Shown: positions 53,892 to 62,125 of the stretch, piece by piece
Layout: the number at the start of each line of letters is the position of its first letter
Numbering within the stretch: the first letter of the stretch is position 1
DNA from: Rebecca billardiae RCC1528
Taxonomy: Eukaryota; Haptophyta
Assembly: GCA_965240325.2 (NCBI GenBank)
Contig: OZ251237.1
Span: forward strand, 1,550,001-1,614,000
Reading direction: 5' to 3'
Length of the DNA: 64,000 nt
Notes under the pieces: model-generated
What the model was told of the DNA's origin: nothing
Databases searched by the model: none
What the model saw: the letters and a program-made list of their open reading frames with translations, nothing else
Translations under genes and position numbers: made by a program

Positions 53892-56333
53892 ATGGCGGCC
53901 GGAATAAAAGAGAAGACTCGCGCCCGCGCAGCGTCACGCCACGCCGCCTCCCTCACGCCCGCGCGCATCCTCCCTTCGTCCGCCGGCGCCGATCCTGCGC
54001 GGAGCGGCGGGGCGGCCGCGCCGATGAACCACAACGTGCGCGCGTGCCTCGCCCTGTGCGTCCTCTCGGGCATCGCCGACTCCACCTGGTCCGGCACCGT
54101 CCTCGCCGCGTTCATCCTCATCTCGAGCGGCTCGAACGCGACGGTCGGCCTGGTGGAGGCGGCGCAGGGGCTGGCGACGCTGCTGTTCGCGCTGCCGATC
54201 GGGTACCTCGCGGACACGTACTCGCGCTCCAACGTGATCGCGATGGGCGGCGTCCTCTGCCTCGCCGCCGCCGCCGCCACCACGTACGTGATCCTCGACG
54301 TCGAGCGCTCGTCCTCGCTCTCGACGCACGCGACCGCGGCGCTGTTCGGGCTGATGGCGCTGTGGGGCGTGGTGGGCGGGATCATCTCGGGGCCGGCGCA
54401 GGCGCTGTACGCCGACTCGATCCCCGCGGGCGAGCGCTCCAAGTGGTACGTCTACCTCTTCGGCGCGTACATGGTCTCCTCGGCCGTGGGCCCGCTGATC
54501 GCGGTGCTCTCCTTCCAGACGCTCACGCAGGACACGTGGACGCTGCCCGAGCTGCGCGTGGTGATCGTGTTCGGGATGGCGTGCGAGGCGGCGTGCGCGC
54601 TGGTCATGTTCACCTTCCGCGACAGCGCCGCGCTCGACGAGGGCGCGCCCGCCGCTGACGCCGCCGCGCCGGCCGGCGCCGCGCCGGCCGGCGCCGCGCC
54701 GGCGGACGCCGACGGCGCGGACGGCGCGGACGGCGCCGAGCCCGACGGCGCCACCCCTGCGGACGGCGACGCGGAGATCGTGCCGGCGCCGGCTGACGCG
54801 CCTGGCGCCGAGCACGCCGCCCCGGCCTCGCCCCGCGCGTCGGCGCCGCCGCCGCGGAGCGCGGCCCCGCCGCCCGCGCGCGCGCCGCCGCGCGCCTGCC
54901 CTCCCCGCTGCGGTGTGGGCTGCGGTGTGAGCGTGGGCGCCATCCCGTATGTGCTCTTCAGCTCGAGCCTGCTCACCGCGCTCGGCGCGGGGATGACGGT
55001 CAAGTTCTTCCCGCTCTTCTTCAAGGTGGACTGCCGCCTCTCGCCCACGCAGGTGCAGTGCATCTACATCGCCGTCCCGTTCGCCATGGTGCTCTGCTCG
55101 GGGCTGATGCAGCGGCTCTCCACGCTGGTCGGGCGCGTGCAGACGATCGTGCTGGCGCGCGCGTCGGGCGTGGCGCTGCTCTTCACGATGGCGGCGCTGC
55201 AGCTGCGCACGCGCGCGTCGGGCCTCGCGCTCGTGATGATCCCGATCTACATCCTGCGCACCGCGCTGATCAACTCGGTCTACCCGCTCGAGGAGTCGAT
55301 CCTGATGGACTACGTGCCGAGGCAGCGGCGCGCGCGCTGGAAGTCGCTCGAGTCGGTCGCTCAGTTTGGCTGGTGCGCGCGCCACGCCGCGCCACGCCGC
55401 GCCACGCCACGCCACGCCACGCCCGTGCGCGTGCGCGTGCGCGTAGGCGTGCGGGCGCGGGTGGAGGGCGGAGGGGCTGGGACGGGGCAGCAGGGAGGAC
55501 GCGCCCGCGAGCCCGCCCGCGCGGCCGTCGCCGCCCGCCCGCCCTCAGCGCTGCCCTCAGCGCTACCCTCAGCGCTGCCCTCAGCGCTACCCTCAGCGCT
55601 GCCCTCAGCGCTGCCCTCAGCACTGCTGCGAGCGCGCACCCCGCCCCGCGCACGCGCGCCGTGCGCACGCGCCGACGCGTGCAGGTGCGGCAGCGCGGCC
55701 GTGGGCGGGTACCTGGGCGACCGCTACTCGTACTCGTTCACGTTTGTGATCACCGCGACGATCCAGGGCGTGGCCACGCTGCTCGTCGCCACGCTGATGC
55801 CCGTCGTGCCGAGGCGCGAGGCGGACGCGTCGCTGCACGCGCGCGGCGGCGGCGCGGACGGCGCCGCCGCGGAGGAGGGAGGCAGCGGCGGCGGCTGGGG
55901 CGGCGCGCGCAAGCGGCGCGGCGCAGACCGGCGCGCGGGCGCGCTGTCCCGCGAGCTGCACGAGCCGCTGCTCGACCCGGTGGCGGACAGCGGCGGCGCG
56001 CACGCCGGCGCGGGCGCGAGCGCCTCGGACGACGGCGCGGGCGGCGAGGCGGAGGCCGAGCCGGAGGCGGGCGCGGCGGCGGCGGCGGGGCGCGCCTCGC
56101 GCGAGCGGCTGCACGAGGGCTACATTGCGCCGCCGCTTCGGCCCGCGCAGGGCGCAGCGGCAGGTGGCGAAGCGGCCGACGCGGCCGCCGGGCGCGAGGG
56201 CGCCGCCGGGTCGGCCGCCGCTGTTCTGGCCCCGCAGGCCGACGGCGGCGGCACACCGGCCGCGCCCCATCCGGCCCCGCGCCGCCGCGGCAGCACGCCG
56301 GTGCCGCTCGTGACGGCACCGGACGGGAGCTGA
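53892..56333 (+). CDS. Major facilitator superfamily transporter
   Basis: Two exons, 53892-55372 and 55685-56333 (709 aa). The ATG at 54024 (MNHNVRACLALC) is an alternative start. The extra 44 residues are Ala/Arg/Ser-rich and could be a leader. About six hydrophobic helices (LALCVLSGIADSTWSGTVL to MACEAACALVMF) are followed by an Ala/Pro-rich loop of about 100 residues, as expected between the two MFS halves. Six more follow, with YLADTYSRS and YLGDRYSYS as the paired cytosolic loop motifs and EESILMDYVPRQRRARWKSL between helices. The intron falls in the second half and joins FGW-CGSAAVGGYLGD. The C-terminal tail of about 150 residues is low-complexity. Substrate cannot be told from sequence. 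The 312-nt intron is a multiple of three and open, so an unspliced reading would look like one long frame. Confidence 0.8.
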   Translation: MAAGIKEKTRARAASRHAASLTPARILPSSAGADPARSGGAAAPMNHNVRACLALCVLSGIADSTWSGTVLAAFILISSGSNATVGLVEAAQGLATLLFALPIGYLADTYSRSNVIAMGGVLCLAAAAATTYVILDVERSSSLSTHATAALFGLMALWGVVGGIISGPAQALYADSIPAGERSKWYVYLFGAYMVSSAVGPLIAVLSFQTLTQDTWTLPELRVVIVFGMACEAACALVMFTFRDSAALDEGAPAADAAAPAGAAPAGAAPADADGADGADGAEPDGATPADGDAEIVPAPADAPGAEHAAPASPRASAPPPRSAAPPPARAPPRACPPRCGVGCGVSVGAIPYVLFSSSLLTALGAGMTVKFFPLFFKVDCRLSPTQVQCIYIAVPFAMVLCSGLMQRLSTLVGRVQTIVLARASGVALLFTMAALQLRTRASGLALVMIPIYILRTALINSVYPLEESILMDYVPRQRRARWKSLESVAQFGWCARHAAPRRATPRHATPVRVRVRVGVRARVEGGGAGTGQQGGRAREPARAAVAARPPSALPSALPSALPSALPSALPSALPSALLRARTPPRARAPCARADACRCGSAAVGGYLGDRYSYSFTFVITATIQGVATLLVATLMPVVPRREADASLHARGGGADGAAAEEGGSGGGWGGARKRRGADRRAGALSRELHEPLLDPVADSGGAHAGAGASASDDGAGGEAEAEPEAGAAAAAGRASRERLHEGYIAPPLRPAQGAAAGGEAADAAAGREGAAGSAAAVLAPQADGGGTPAAPHPAPRRRGSTPVPLVTAPDGS
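55540..55624 (+). repeat. 12-bp minisatellite in MFS gene intron
   Basis: About seven units of ccctcagcgctg/ccctcagcgcta. Confidence 0.9.
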
Positions 56334-57067
56334 GGCGCGCTGCCAGATGATGTCTACTGATGATGCGCTGGTGCTGATATATGTATATATATCGCGTATA
56401 GATCATCGCGCGTCGCAGTAGTAGCGCATCATCATCGTCGCGTCATCATCATCGCTAGAGCACTGATGAGCGCAGCATCCCAGCATATCGCTTTGCCGAT
56501 CGCCGGGCGGGCGCCCGCGCATTGGCCGCGCGTTGTTTCAGCATCACCGCCCGGCGCCGCCGGGTCGTCACTGCGGCATCGGTTAAGTCGCGTAGCAGTA
56601 GTAGTAGTACTGCACCGTGCACGCCCACCGGCGGGAAGTATCGACGCGCGGCGGACGGGCCTGACGGTCACGGCCGGCTTCGTCCCGCGGCACGGCCTCA
56701 GGCCTGCCGCCGTGCCGCGTGCTGCGGCCGCCCCGCTGCTGCCGTTCATCGTGGCCGCTGGCGGCGGGGCGGCGGGCCCCGCCTTGCCGCCGCGAGCGCG
56801 CGGCTGTCGTCTCGGCGCAGCCGGCGCCCACCCCCCCGCGCGCGCGCGCTCGCAGCACTTGGCCAGCCGCTCCATCAGCGCGCCGCTGCCGGTGAAGGTG
56901 CCGCACGCGCAGAGAGAGCGCGCGCGCGCCGTGCACGCGACGCACGTGTCGGCGCGCGCGTGCGCTGCGCACGGCTGGGCGCCCGCCCAAATCGAGCCGA
57001 CAGCGGTGTGAAGAGACCACGCGCGCAGCTGATTGAGCGCACCATCTCAGATCTCCCCGAATGATGC
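56334..57067. other. Intergenic region between convergent genes
   Basis: About 0.73 kb. An AT run lies near 56380. The end, from ctcagatctccccgaatgatgc, is homologous to the 3' flank of the next RCC1 copy (about 58790-58855), so the RCC1 duplication included downstream sequence. No gene is seen. Confidence 0.5.
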
Positions 57068-58492
57068 TCAGCGCACCCCACAGCGCAGGGGCGGCAGCTG
57101 CACCACGCGCTGCGGCATCGGCTGCGCTCCGCCGTCGTCGCCCACGCCCACGCCGAGTGCCGCCGAATGCATGCCGCACGCGTGCACACCGCCGTCCGCC
57201 GTCACGTAGAGAGCATGAGAGCCGCCGAGTGAGCAGTCGACCACGCGCGCATGCGCCAGGCCCTCCACCCGCTCGGGCAGCGTGCGAGCGACTCGGTGCC
57301 CCAGCCCCAGCTGGCCATAGAAGTTGTTTCCAAACGCGTGCACGCTGCCGTCTGCGCACACCACCGCGCTGCTGCAATAGCCCGCGCTGGCGCGCACGGC
57401 ACGCACGCCCGTCAGTGCTTCGATGCGCGTGGGCACCAAGAGACGCGTCTGGTCCCCGTGGCCGAGCGCGCCACAGATACCATGTCCGAAGGAGTGCACA
57501 CCGCCCGCTGCGTCCACCACCAGGCTGTGGTGGCTGCCCGCGCTCACATGCACGGCGCGCACGCCTGCAAGCGCTGCGATGCGCCGCGGCGTGCGCTGAT
57601 GCTGCTCGTCACCATGCCCAAGGCGGCCGTGATCACCATACCCGCACGAGTACACGGCGCCGCACGCCGAGAGCAGCAGCGTATGCCCCCCGCACGCGGC
57701 CACGCCGCCCACGCGCACGCCGTCCAGCGCCTCGATGCGCGTCGGCTCCAGCCGGTCCACCTTGTCGCCGTGGCCGAGCTGGCCCACGCCATTGTGGCCC
57801 CAGCTGTACGCCGCGCCAGCGGTCGTGAGCGCGAAGCTGTGGTTGGCGCCAGCGCAAATGCCGACGACGAGCTCTGCGTCCAGCGCCGCCACCTGCACGA
57901 ACGCCCGTCGCTCAGCCTTGTCGCCCACGCCCAGCTGTCCGTACTTGTTGCTGCCGCACGCGTACACGGCGCCCGCCTCGCTCAGCGCGAGCAGGTGCTT
58001 GATGCCGGCAGCCACCGCACACACGTGCACCGCCTCCAGCGACCCCACGCGCGTTGGCACGAGCACGTCCGTCTGCCTGCTGAGCTCGGGATGGCCCAGC
58101 GGTGCGCCGCACGTGTGCACGCCGCCGTCCGCGTCGACAAATGCGCTGAACGCTTCGTCATACGATCCACCGGAGGCTGCAATGTGCGCGTGCGCGTGCG
58201 CGAGCTCGAGTACACGCTCGCGCGCGAACAGCTCCTCTGCCCACGTGGACGCACCAACGGGCAGGGTCACCGGCAGCGCGGCCTCGTGCCCGCGTGCGCG
58301 CGCGCGCTCGCGCAGCGCGTGCTCGAGCGGCGCGCCGCGGAAGAGGCGCGCGGCGGCGTTGGCGGCGGCGAGGTCGCGCACGTCATCGATATGGGCGAGG
58401 ACGCGCGCGACGAGCTCGGGTGGCACGTCGGTCAGCCGCACGGCCGCCGCTGCCGAGCGCGCCGTGGCGCGCGCGTGTGTCGTCGGTGCCAT
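57068..58492 (-). CDS. F-box/RCC1-repeat protein, copy 2 (474 aa)
   Basis: Single exon. The ATG at 58492 (MAPTTHARATARSAAAAVRL) is preferred because copies 3 and 4 begin the same way. An upstream in-frame ATG at 58534 adds 14 residues. F-box-like segment VRLTDVPPELVARVLAHIDD, then RCC1 repeats (ACGSNKYGQLGVGD, SWGHNGVGQLGHGD, SCGYGDHGRLGHGD, AFGNNFYGQLGLG). It has the same architecture as copy 1, with changes mainly in the residues after each blade's Gly turn. It is followed at 500-bp scale by copy 3 in the same orientation, with matching 3' flank. The upstream region contains the perfect 37-bp-arm palindrome. Confidence 0.85.
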   Translation of the reverse strand: MAPTTHARATARSAAAAVRLTDVPPELVARVLAHIDDVRDLAAANAAARLFRGAPLEHALRERARARGHEAALPVTLPVGASTWAEELFARERVLELAHAHAHIAASGGSYDEAFSAFVDADGGVHTCGAPLGHPELSRQTDVLVPTRVGSLEAVHVCAVAAGIKHLLALSEAGAVYACGSNKYGQLGVGDKAERRAFVQVAALDAELVVGICAGANHSFALTTAGAAYSWGHNGVGQLGHGDKVDRLEPTRIEALDGVRVGGVAACGGHTLLLSACGAVYSCGYGDHGRLGHGDEQHQRTPRRIAALAGVRAVHVSAGSHHSLVVDAAGGVHSFGHGICGALGHGDQTRLLVPTRIEALTGVRAVRASAGYCSSAVVCADGSVHAFGNNFYGQLGLGHRVARTLPERVEGLAHARVVDCSLGGSHALYVTADGGVHACGMHSAALGVGVGDDGGAQPMPQRVVQLPPLRCGVR

Positions 58493-58575
58493 CAACCGAG
58501 GGTGGTCGCGCCACTGCTGTCGGCGGTTGGCCAATAAGGTTTATTTTGGTTTTTGCAGTCGTGATAATTATGATA

Positions 58576-58654
58576 CGCCTGCCTGAGCTGTGTGCGTCTC
58601 TTATTCTTAGTACAGTTTACTAAGAATAAGAGACGCACACAGCTCAGGCAGGCG
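58576..58654. repeat. Perfect palindromic element (37-bp arms, 5-bp loop)
   Basis: Left arm 58576-58612 (cgcctgcctgagctgtgtgc onward) and right arm 58618-58654 are exact reverse complements around cagtt. Flanking bases atgat/atcat extend the symmetry with one extra base. Transcribed, it would form a very stable hairpin. It sits 84 bp upstream of the copy 2 start, inside sequence otherwise alignable with the region upstream of copy 4, so it looks inserted. Single arms occur at 42412-42457 and, degenerate, at 18899-18940. Confidence 0.95.
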
Positions 58655-58854
58655 ATCATCTCATTTTCGCGCTCAATTCTTTTTCATGCTGACGATGATG
58701 GGCCGTAAATCTGATCGACAGCCGACTCCGCGTCGACGTCGTGTTGTACGTGTCACAGTGTGCTTGCAAAACGCTGGCCCAAGCCAACAGCGGTGTGCGA
58801 AGACCACACGCGCAGCCGAATGACCGCACAATCTCAGATCTCCCCGAATGATGC

Positions 58855-60282
58855 TCAGCGCGGCCCACAGCGCAGGGGCGGCAGCTGCACGACGCGCTGA
58901 AGCATTGCGGGATGCACTCCGCCATCGCTGCCCAGGCCCAGGCCGAGCGAGCCTGGCGGGTAGCCGCATGCGTGCACGCTGCCGTCCGCTGTGACGTAGA
59001 GGGTGTGCAATATGCCGAGTGAGCAGTCGAGCACGCGCGCATGCGCGAGGCCCTCCACCCGCTCGGGCAGCGGGCGAGCCACATGGTCCCCCAGCCCCAG
59101 CTGGCCGTAGCAGTTGAGCCCAAACGCGTGCACGCTGCCGTCCGCGCACACCACTGCGCTGCTGCAACCGCCCGCGCTGGCGCGCACGGCACGCATGCCG
59201 CCCTGCGCTTCGATGCGCGTGGGCACCAAAGGACGCGCCTGGTCACCGTGGCCGAGCGCGCCACCAAACGCGCCTCCGAAGGAGAGCACGCCGCCCGCTG
59301 CGTCCACCACCAGGCTGTGCGCAGGGCCCGCGCTGACGTGCACGGCGCGCACACCCGCGAGCGCCTCGATGCGCCGCAGCGTGCGCTGCTGCTGCTCGTC
59401 ACCGTGCCCAAGGCGGCCGTAACCGGCATACCCACACGAGTACACGGCGCCGCACGCCGAGAGCAGCAGCGTGTGCTCCCAGCCCGCGGCCACGCCGCCC
59501 ACGCGCACGCCGTCCAGCGCCTCGATGCGCGTCGGCTCCAGCCGGTGCTCCGTGTCGCCGTGGCCGAGCTGGCCCACGCCGTTGAAGCCCCAGCTGTACG
59601 CCACGCCAGCGGTCGTGAGCGCGAGGCTGTGGTGAGCGCCTGCGCCAAAGCCGACGATGAGCTCCGCATCCAGCGCGGCCACCTGCACGAACGCCCGTCG
59701 CTCAGCCGTGTCGCCCACGCCCAGCTGGCCGTAGTCGTTGCGGCCGCACGCGTACACGGCGCCCGCCTCGCTCAGCGCGAGCAGGCGCTCGTAGCCGGCA
59801 GCCACCGCGAACACCCGCAACGCCGCTAAGGAGCCGACGCGCGTCGGCACGAGCACGTCCGTCTGCCTGCTGAGCTCGGGATGGCCCAACGATGCGCCAC
59901 ACGTGTACACGCCGCCGTCCGTGTCGACAAACGCGCTGAAATGGTTGGCATAGAATGCAGCGGCGGCGGCAATGTGCGTGTGCTCGTGTGCGAGCTCGAG
60001 AATACGCTCGCGCGCGAGCAGCTCCTCGGCCCACGTGGACACACCAACGGGCAGGGTCGCCGGCAGCGCGGCCTCGTGCCCGCGCGTGCGCGCGCGCTCG
60101 CGCAGCGCATGCTCGAGCGGCGCGCAGCGGAAGAGGCGCGCGGCGGCGTTGGCGGCGGCGAGGTCACGTGTGCCACCGAGATGGGTGAAGATGCGCGCGA
60201 CGAGCTCGGGCGGCAAGTCGGTCAGCCGCACGGCCGCCGCTGCCGAGCGCGCCTTGGCGCGCGCGCGCGTCGTCGGTGCCAT
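58855..60282 (-). CDS. F-box/RCC1-repeat protein, copy 3 (475 aa)
   Basis: Single exon from the ATG at 60282 (MAPTTRARAKARSAAAAVRL). The frame stays open for another 900 bp upstream only because it crosses the opposite-strand gene at 60451, so the longer reading is rejected. F-box-like VRLTDLPPELVARIFTHLGG, then RCC1 blades ACGRNDYGQLGVGD, SWGFNGVGQLGHGD, SCGYAGYGRLGHGD and AFGLNCYGQLGLGD. The fourth-blade block around GYGRLGHGDEQQQRTLRRIE is identical to copy 1 rather than to adjacent copy 2, a mosaic pattern. The gene diverges from the small membrane protein at 60451 across 168 bp. Confidence 0.85.
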   Translation of the reverse strand: MAPTTRARAKARSAAAAVRLTDLPPELVARIFTHLGGTRDLAAANAAARLFRCAPLEHALRERARTRGHEAALPATLPVGVSTWAEELLARERILELAHEHTHIAAAAAFYANHFSAFVDTDGGVYTCGASLGHPELSRQTDVLVPTRVGSLAALRVFAVAAGYERLLALSEAGAVYACGRNDYGQLGVGDTAERRAFVQVAALDAELIVGFGAGAHHSLALTTAGVAYSWGFNGVGQLGHGDTEHRLEPTRIEALDGVRVGGVAAGWEHTLLLSACGAVYSCGYAGYGRLGHGDEQQQRTLRRIEALAGVRAVHVSAGPAHSLVVDAAGGVLSFGGAFGGALGHGDQARPLVPTRIEAQGGMRAVRASAGGCSSAVVCADGSVHAFGLNCYGQLGLGDHVARPLPERVEGLAHARVLDCSLGILHTLYVTADGSVHACGYPPGSLGLGLGSDGGVHPAMLQRVVQLPPLRCGPR

Positions 60283-60450
60283 CAACACCGCGCTGTCCGC
60301 GCGCGCGCCGACACGTCCTGTCGGTACCGGTCTCCTCCGATCCGGGTCACCTCCGGACGTCGTTGATGAACCTGAAACCCGTGTTGGCGTCAGGATCGCC
60401 GGGCGGCGGCGGGCGCGGCCGGCCGCCCGGCCAAGGGTGTCCTTGCCAGG
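60283..60450. promoter_or_regulatory. Divergent promoter, RCC1 copy 3 / membrane protein
   Basis: 168 bp between two ATGs on opposite strands. It contains a gtcggtaccggt palindrome near 60320 and gccggccgcccggcc near 60417. No TATA box is seen. The promoter role is inferred from spacing. Confidence 0.45.
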
Positions 60451-61326
60451 ATGGCCCTCGACACGCGCGCTCTCGAGACGCCCACAGAGCGCCGGCATGC
60501 GACGAAGCGCTCCGTCGCAGGGGCTGTTGCGACCGTGCTCGCCCTGCTCGGCGTTGCGGCCGTGGTCGGCTCGCTCACGCTCGGCCTCCACGGCGCCCCC
60601 GCGAGGGCGGTCGGCGTCGCGCTCGAGCTGGGGCAGGCCGCGCAGGGGTGCAACACGCGCCCGGGCGACCCGGGGACGGAGCAGCACGACAACGCGGTGA
60701 TCTTCAACGGAGCCGCGGGCAACGCCATCATCGGCATCGACTTCGAGCCCACGCAGTGCGCCGTCTCCGCCGGCCAGCCGTTCGGCGGCATCGTCACCGA
60801 CGGCAAGGGCACGCAGATGCTCATCAAGGCGGGGCGGCACAAGACGGCCGCGGTGGCGGCGGCGTTCAAGCAGGGCATGGACGAGCTCCAGGCGCTCGAG
60901 TCGGGCGGCACCCTCGACTTGCTCCCGGAGGAGCTCAACTTCGCCGTCATGGGCATGATCACCTTCAAGTTCCAGTCGGGCGCCGTGAAGCGCTGCGCAA
61001 ACTTCCGCGTCGCGCAGGGCAGCGACGCGTTCCGCAACAACTGGTGCGCGCACGCGCAAGCGCGCGTCGAGCGAGTGCGGCGTACCGCGCTGTGGAGATC
61101 GCGGGCTCTGCGCATGCGCCCGCAGCGAACCAGCGTCCGGCGAGACAGCCGCCACCCCGCTCTTGACAGATGCAGTGCGCATGTGCCGCGCTGTCCCGCT
61201 AGGTGGGTGGGCTCGCCATCGTGCATGGGCATCACGACGTCCGACACGCTGGGCTGCAACTGCGGCGTCGAGCTCGGCCCGGGCGACGACGTGTACAAGT
61301 TTGTCGTCGCGGAGGTCACCGGATGA
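60451..61326 (+). CDS. Small membrane-anchored protein of unknown function
   Basis: Two exons, 60451-61043 and 61203-61326 (238 aa). Short basic N-terminus, one hydrophobic helix at about 21-43 (AGAVATVLALLGVAAVVGSL), then an extracytoplasmic-type domain of about 190 residues with a few Cys (QGCNTRPGD, EPTQCAVSAG, VKRCANF, SDTLGCNCGVELG). This is consistent with a type II membrane protein or uncleaved signal anchor. No family recognised. The splice is supported by donor GTGCGC after aacaactg and an acceptor at ctag, joining NNW to WVGSPSCMG. The last Cys-rich segment GCNCGVELGPGDDVY looks well formed. The 159-nt intron is a multiple of three and open, so the unspliced frame also reads to the same stop, with 53 extra Arg-rich residues. 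Confidence 0.7.
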   Translation: MALDTRALETPTERRHATKRSVAGAVATVLALLGVAAVVGSLTLGLHGAPARAVGVALELGQAAQGCNTRPGDPGTEQHDNAVIFNGAAGNAIIGIDFEPTQCAVSAGQPFGGIVTDGKGTQMLIKAGRHKTAAVAAAFKQGMDELQALESGGTLDLLPEELNFAVMGMITFKFQSGAVKRCANFRVAQGSDAFRNNWCAHAQARVERVRRTALWRSRALRMRPQRTSVRRDSRHPALDRCSAHVPRCPARWVGSPSCMGITTSDTLGCNCGVELGPGDDVYKFVVAEVTG

Positions 61327-61477
61327 CGACGACCGGACGAGTCAAGACTAAATATATGTGGGGTTATTGGTACAATAACTGATTGTCTAAGAGGACGACC
61401 GAAGAACGCCGGGCGCCAGCGCCGCTCATCAGCCACATCGCCCTCTACCAGACCATCGCCTCAAAGGGCTGCTCCCG

Positions 61478-61497
61478 GACAAACAGTCTGTCCGGGT
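61478..61497. repeat. Short perfect inverted repeat (hairpin)
   Basis: cggacaaacagtctgtccgg: the eight-base arm cggacaaa and its partner ctgtccgg pair at seven or more positions around acagt. It could form a hairpin in the 3' flank of the upstream gene. Confidence 0.5.
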
Positions 61498-61779
61498 TTG
61501 TCGCCCCGGAGATCTGTTTCCGGCGCCCCCTGGCTGCTTCGCCAGGCGCGGGCGGGCGAGATGGCTGCAGCCGGGCTCGTGGCCCTGCGTCGCCGGCGGC
61601 GGCGGCTCGCACGCGGGTGGCGCGTCGCGTGCACCCGGACCAACATCTTTATTCGGCATATATATACGACCTCACCCTCATCCAAGTGCTCCGGAGGGCG
61701 CTCGGCCGCGGCGGCATCTGCCGTCGCCGCCGCGTGCCCCAGGCCGAGGCGGTGCTCCATCCTGCGGCCCCGCTCCCGT

Positions 61780-61870
61780 AGGGGGGCAGGGCCGTGCGGG
61801 TGGCGCACTGTCTGACCTAGTGAGTGACCTGGACGGAAGGCGCGGACGCATTCTATGTAGTGTCTGTTGC
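61780..61870 (+). repeat. Dispersed repeat related to 8170-8400
   Basis: Shorter copy sharing ggcagggcc, tgcgggtggcgcactg, tgacctag and aggcgcggacgcattc with the region at 8.2-8.4 kb. An AT microsatellite lies 40 bp downstream. Confidence 0.4.
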
Positions 61871-61907
61871 ACTCTGAGCCTGACGCTTGTCCGATGCTGC
61901 CACGCCG

Positions 61908-61909
<2 letters not shown>

Positions 61910-61950
<41 letters not shown>
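61910..61950 (+). repeat. AT microsatellite
   Basis: 41 bp of perfect AT repeat. Confidence 0.95.
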
Positions 61951-61953
<3 letters not shown>

Positions 61954-62125
61954 AGTAAAGAAATCGATTTTCGGCGTTACCGTAACCCGTCCGCACTTCC
62001 GCCCAGTGGGGATGCGGGGGAATTTTTTTCATGCCGCGTTCGCGGCACTTCGCGCCGCGATATATATATAAATAAAATAAGCCTGCGTGCGACCAGCGCA
62101 CCCGCAGCAGCGGCCCATCAGGCAC

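Larger units (their letters stand above)
61327..62125. other. Intergenic region with repeats, no gene seen
   Basis: About 0.8 kb between a plus-strand gene and the 3' end of RCC1 copy 4. It contains a short inverted repeat around cggacaaacagtctgtccgg (about 61478), the dispersed GC-rich repeat shared with 8170-8400, and an AT microsatellite. Confidence 0.5.

Noticed and set aside
58855-61182. RCC1 copy 3 extended upstream to 775 codons
   Set aside because: The extension is antisense to the gene at 60451. The MAPTTRARA start shared with copies 2 and 4 is at 60282.
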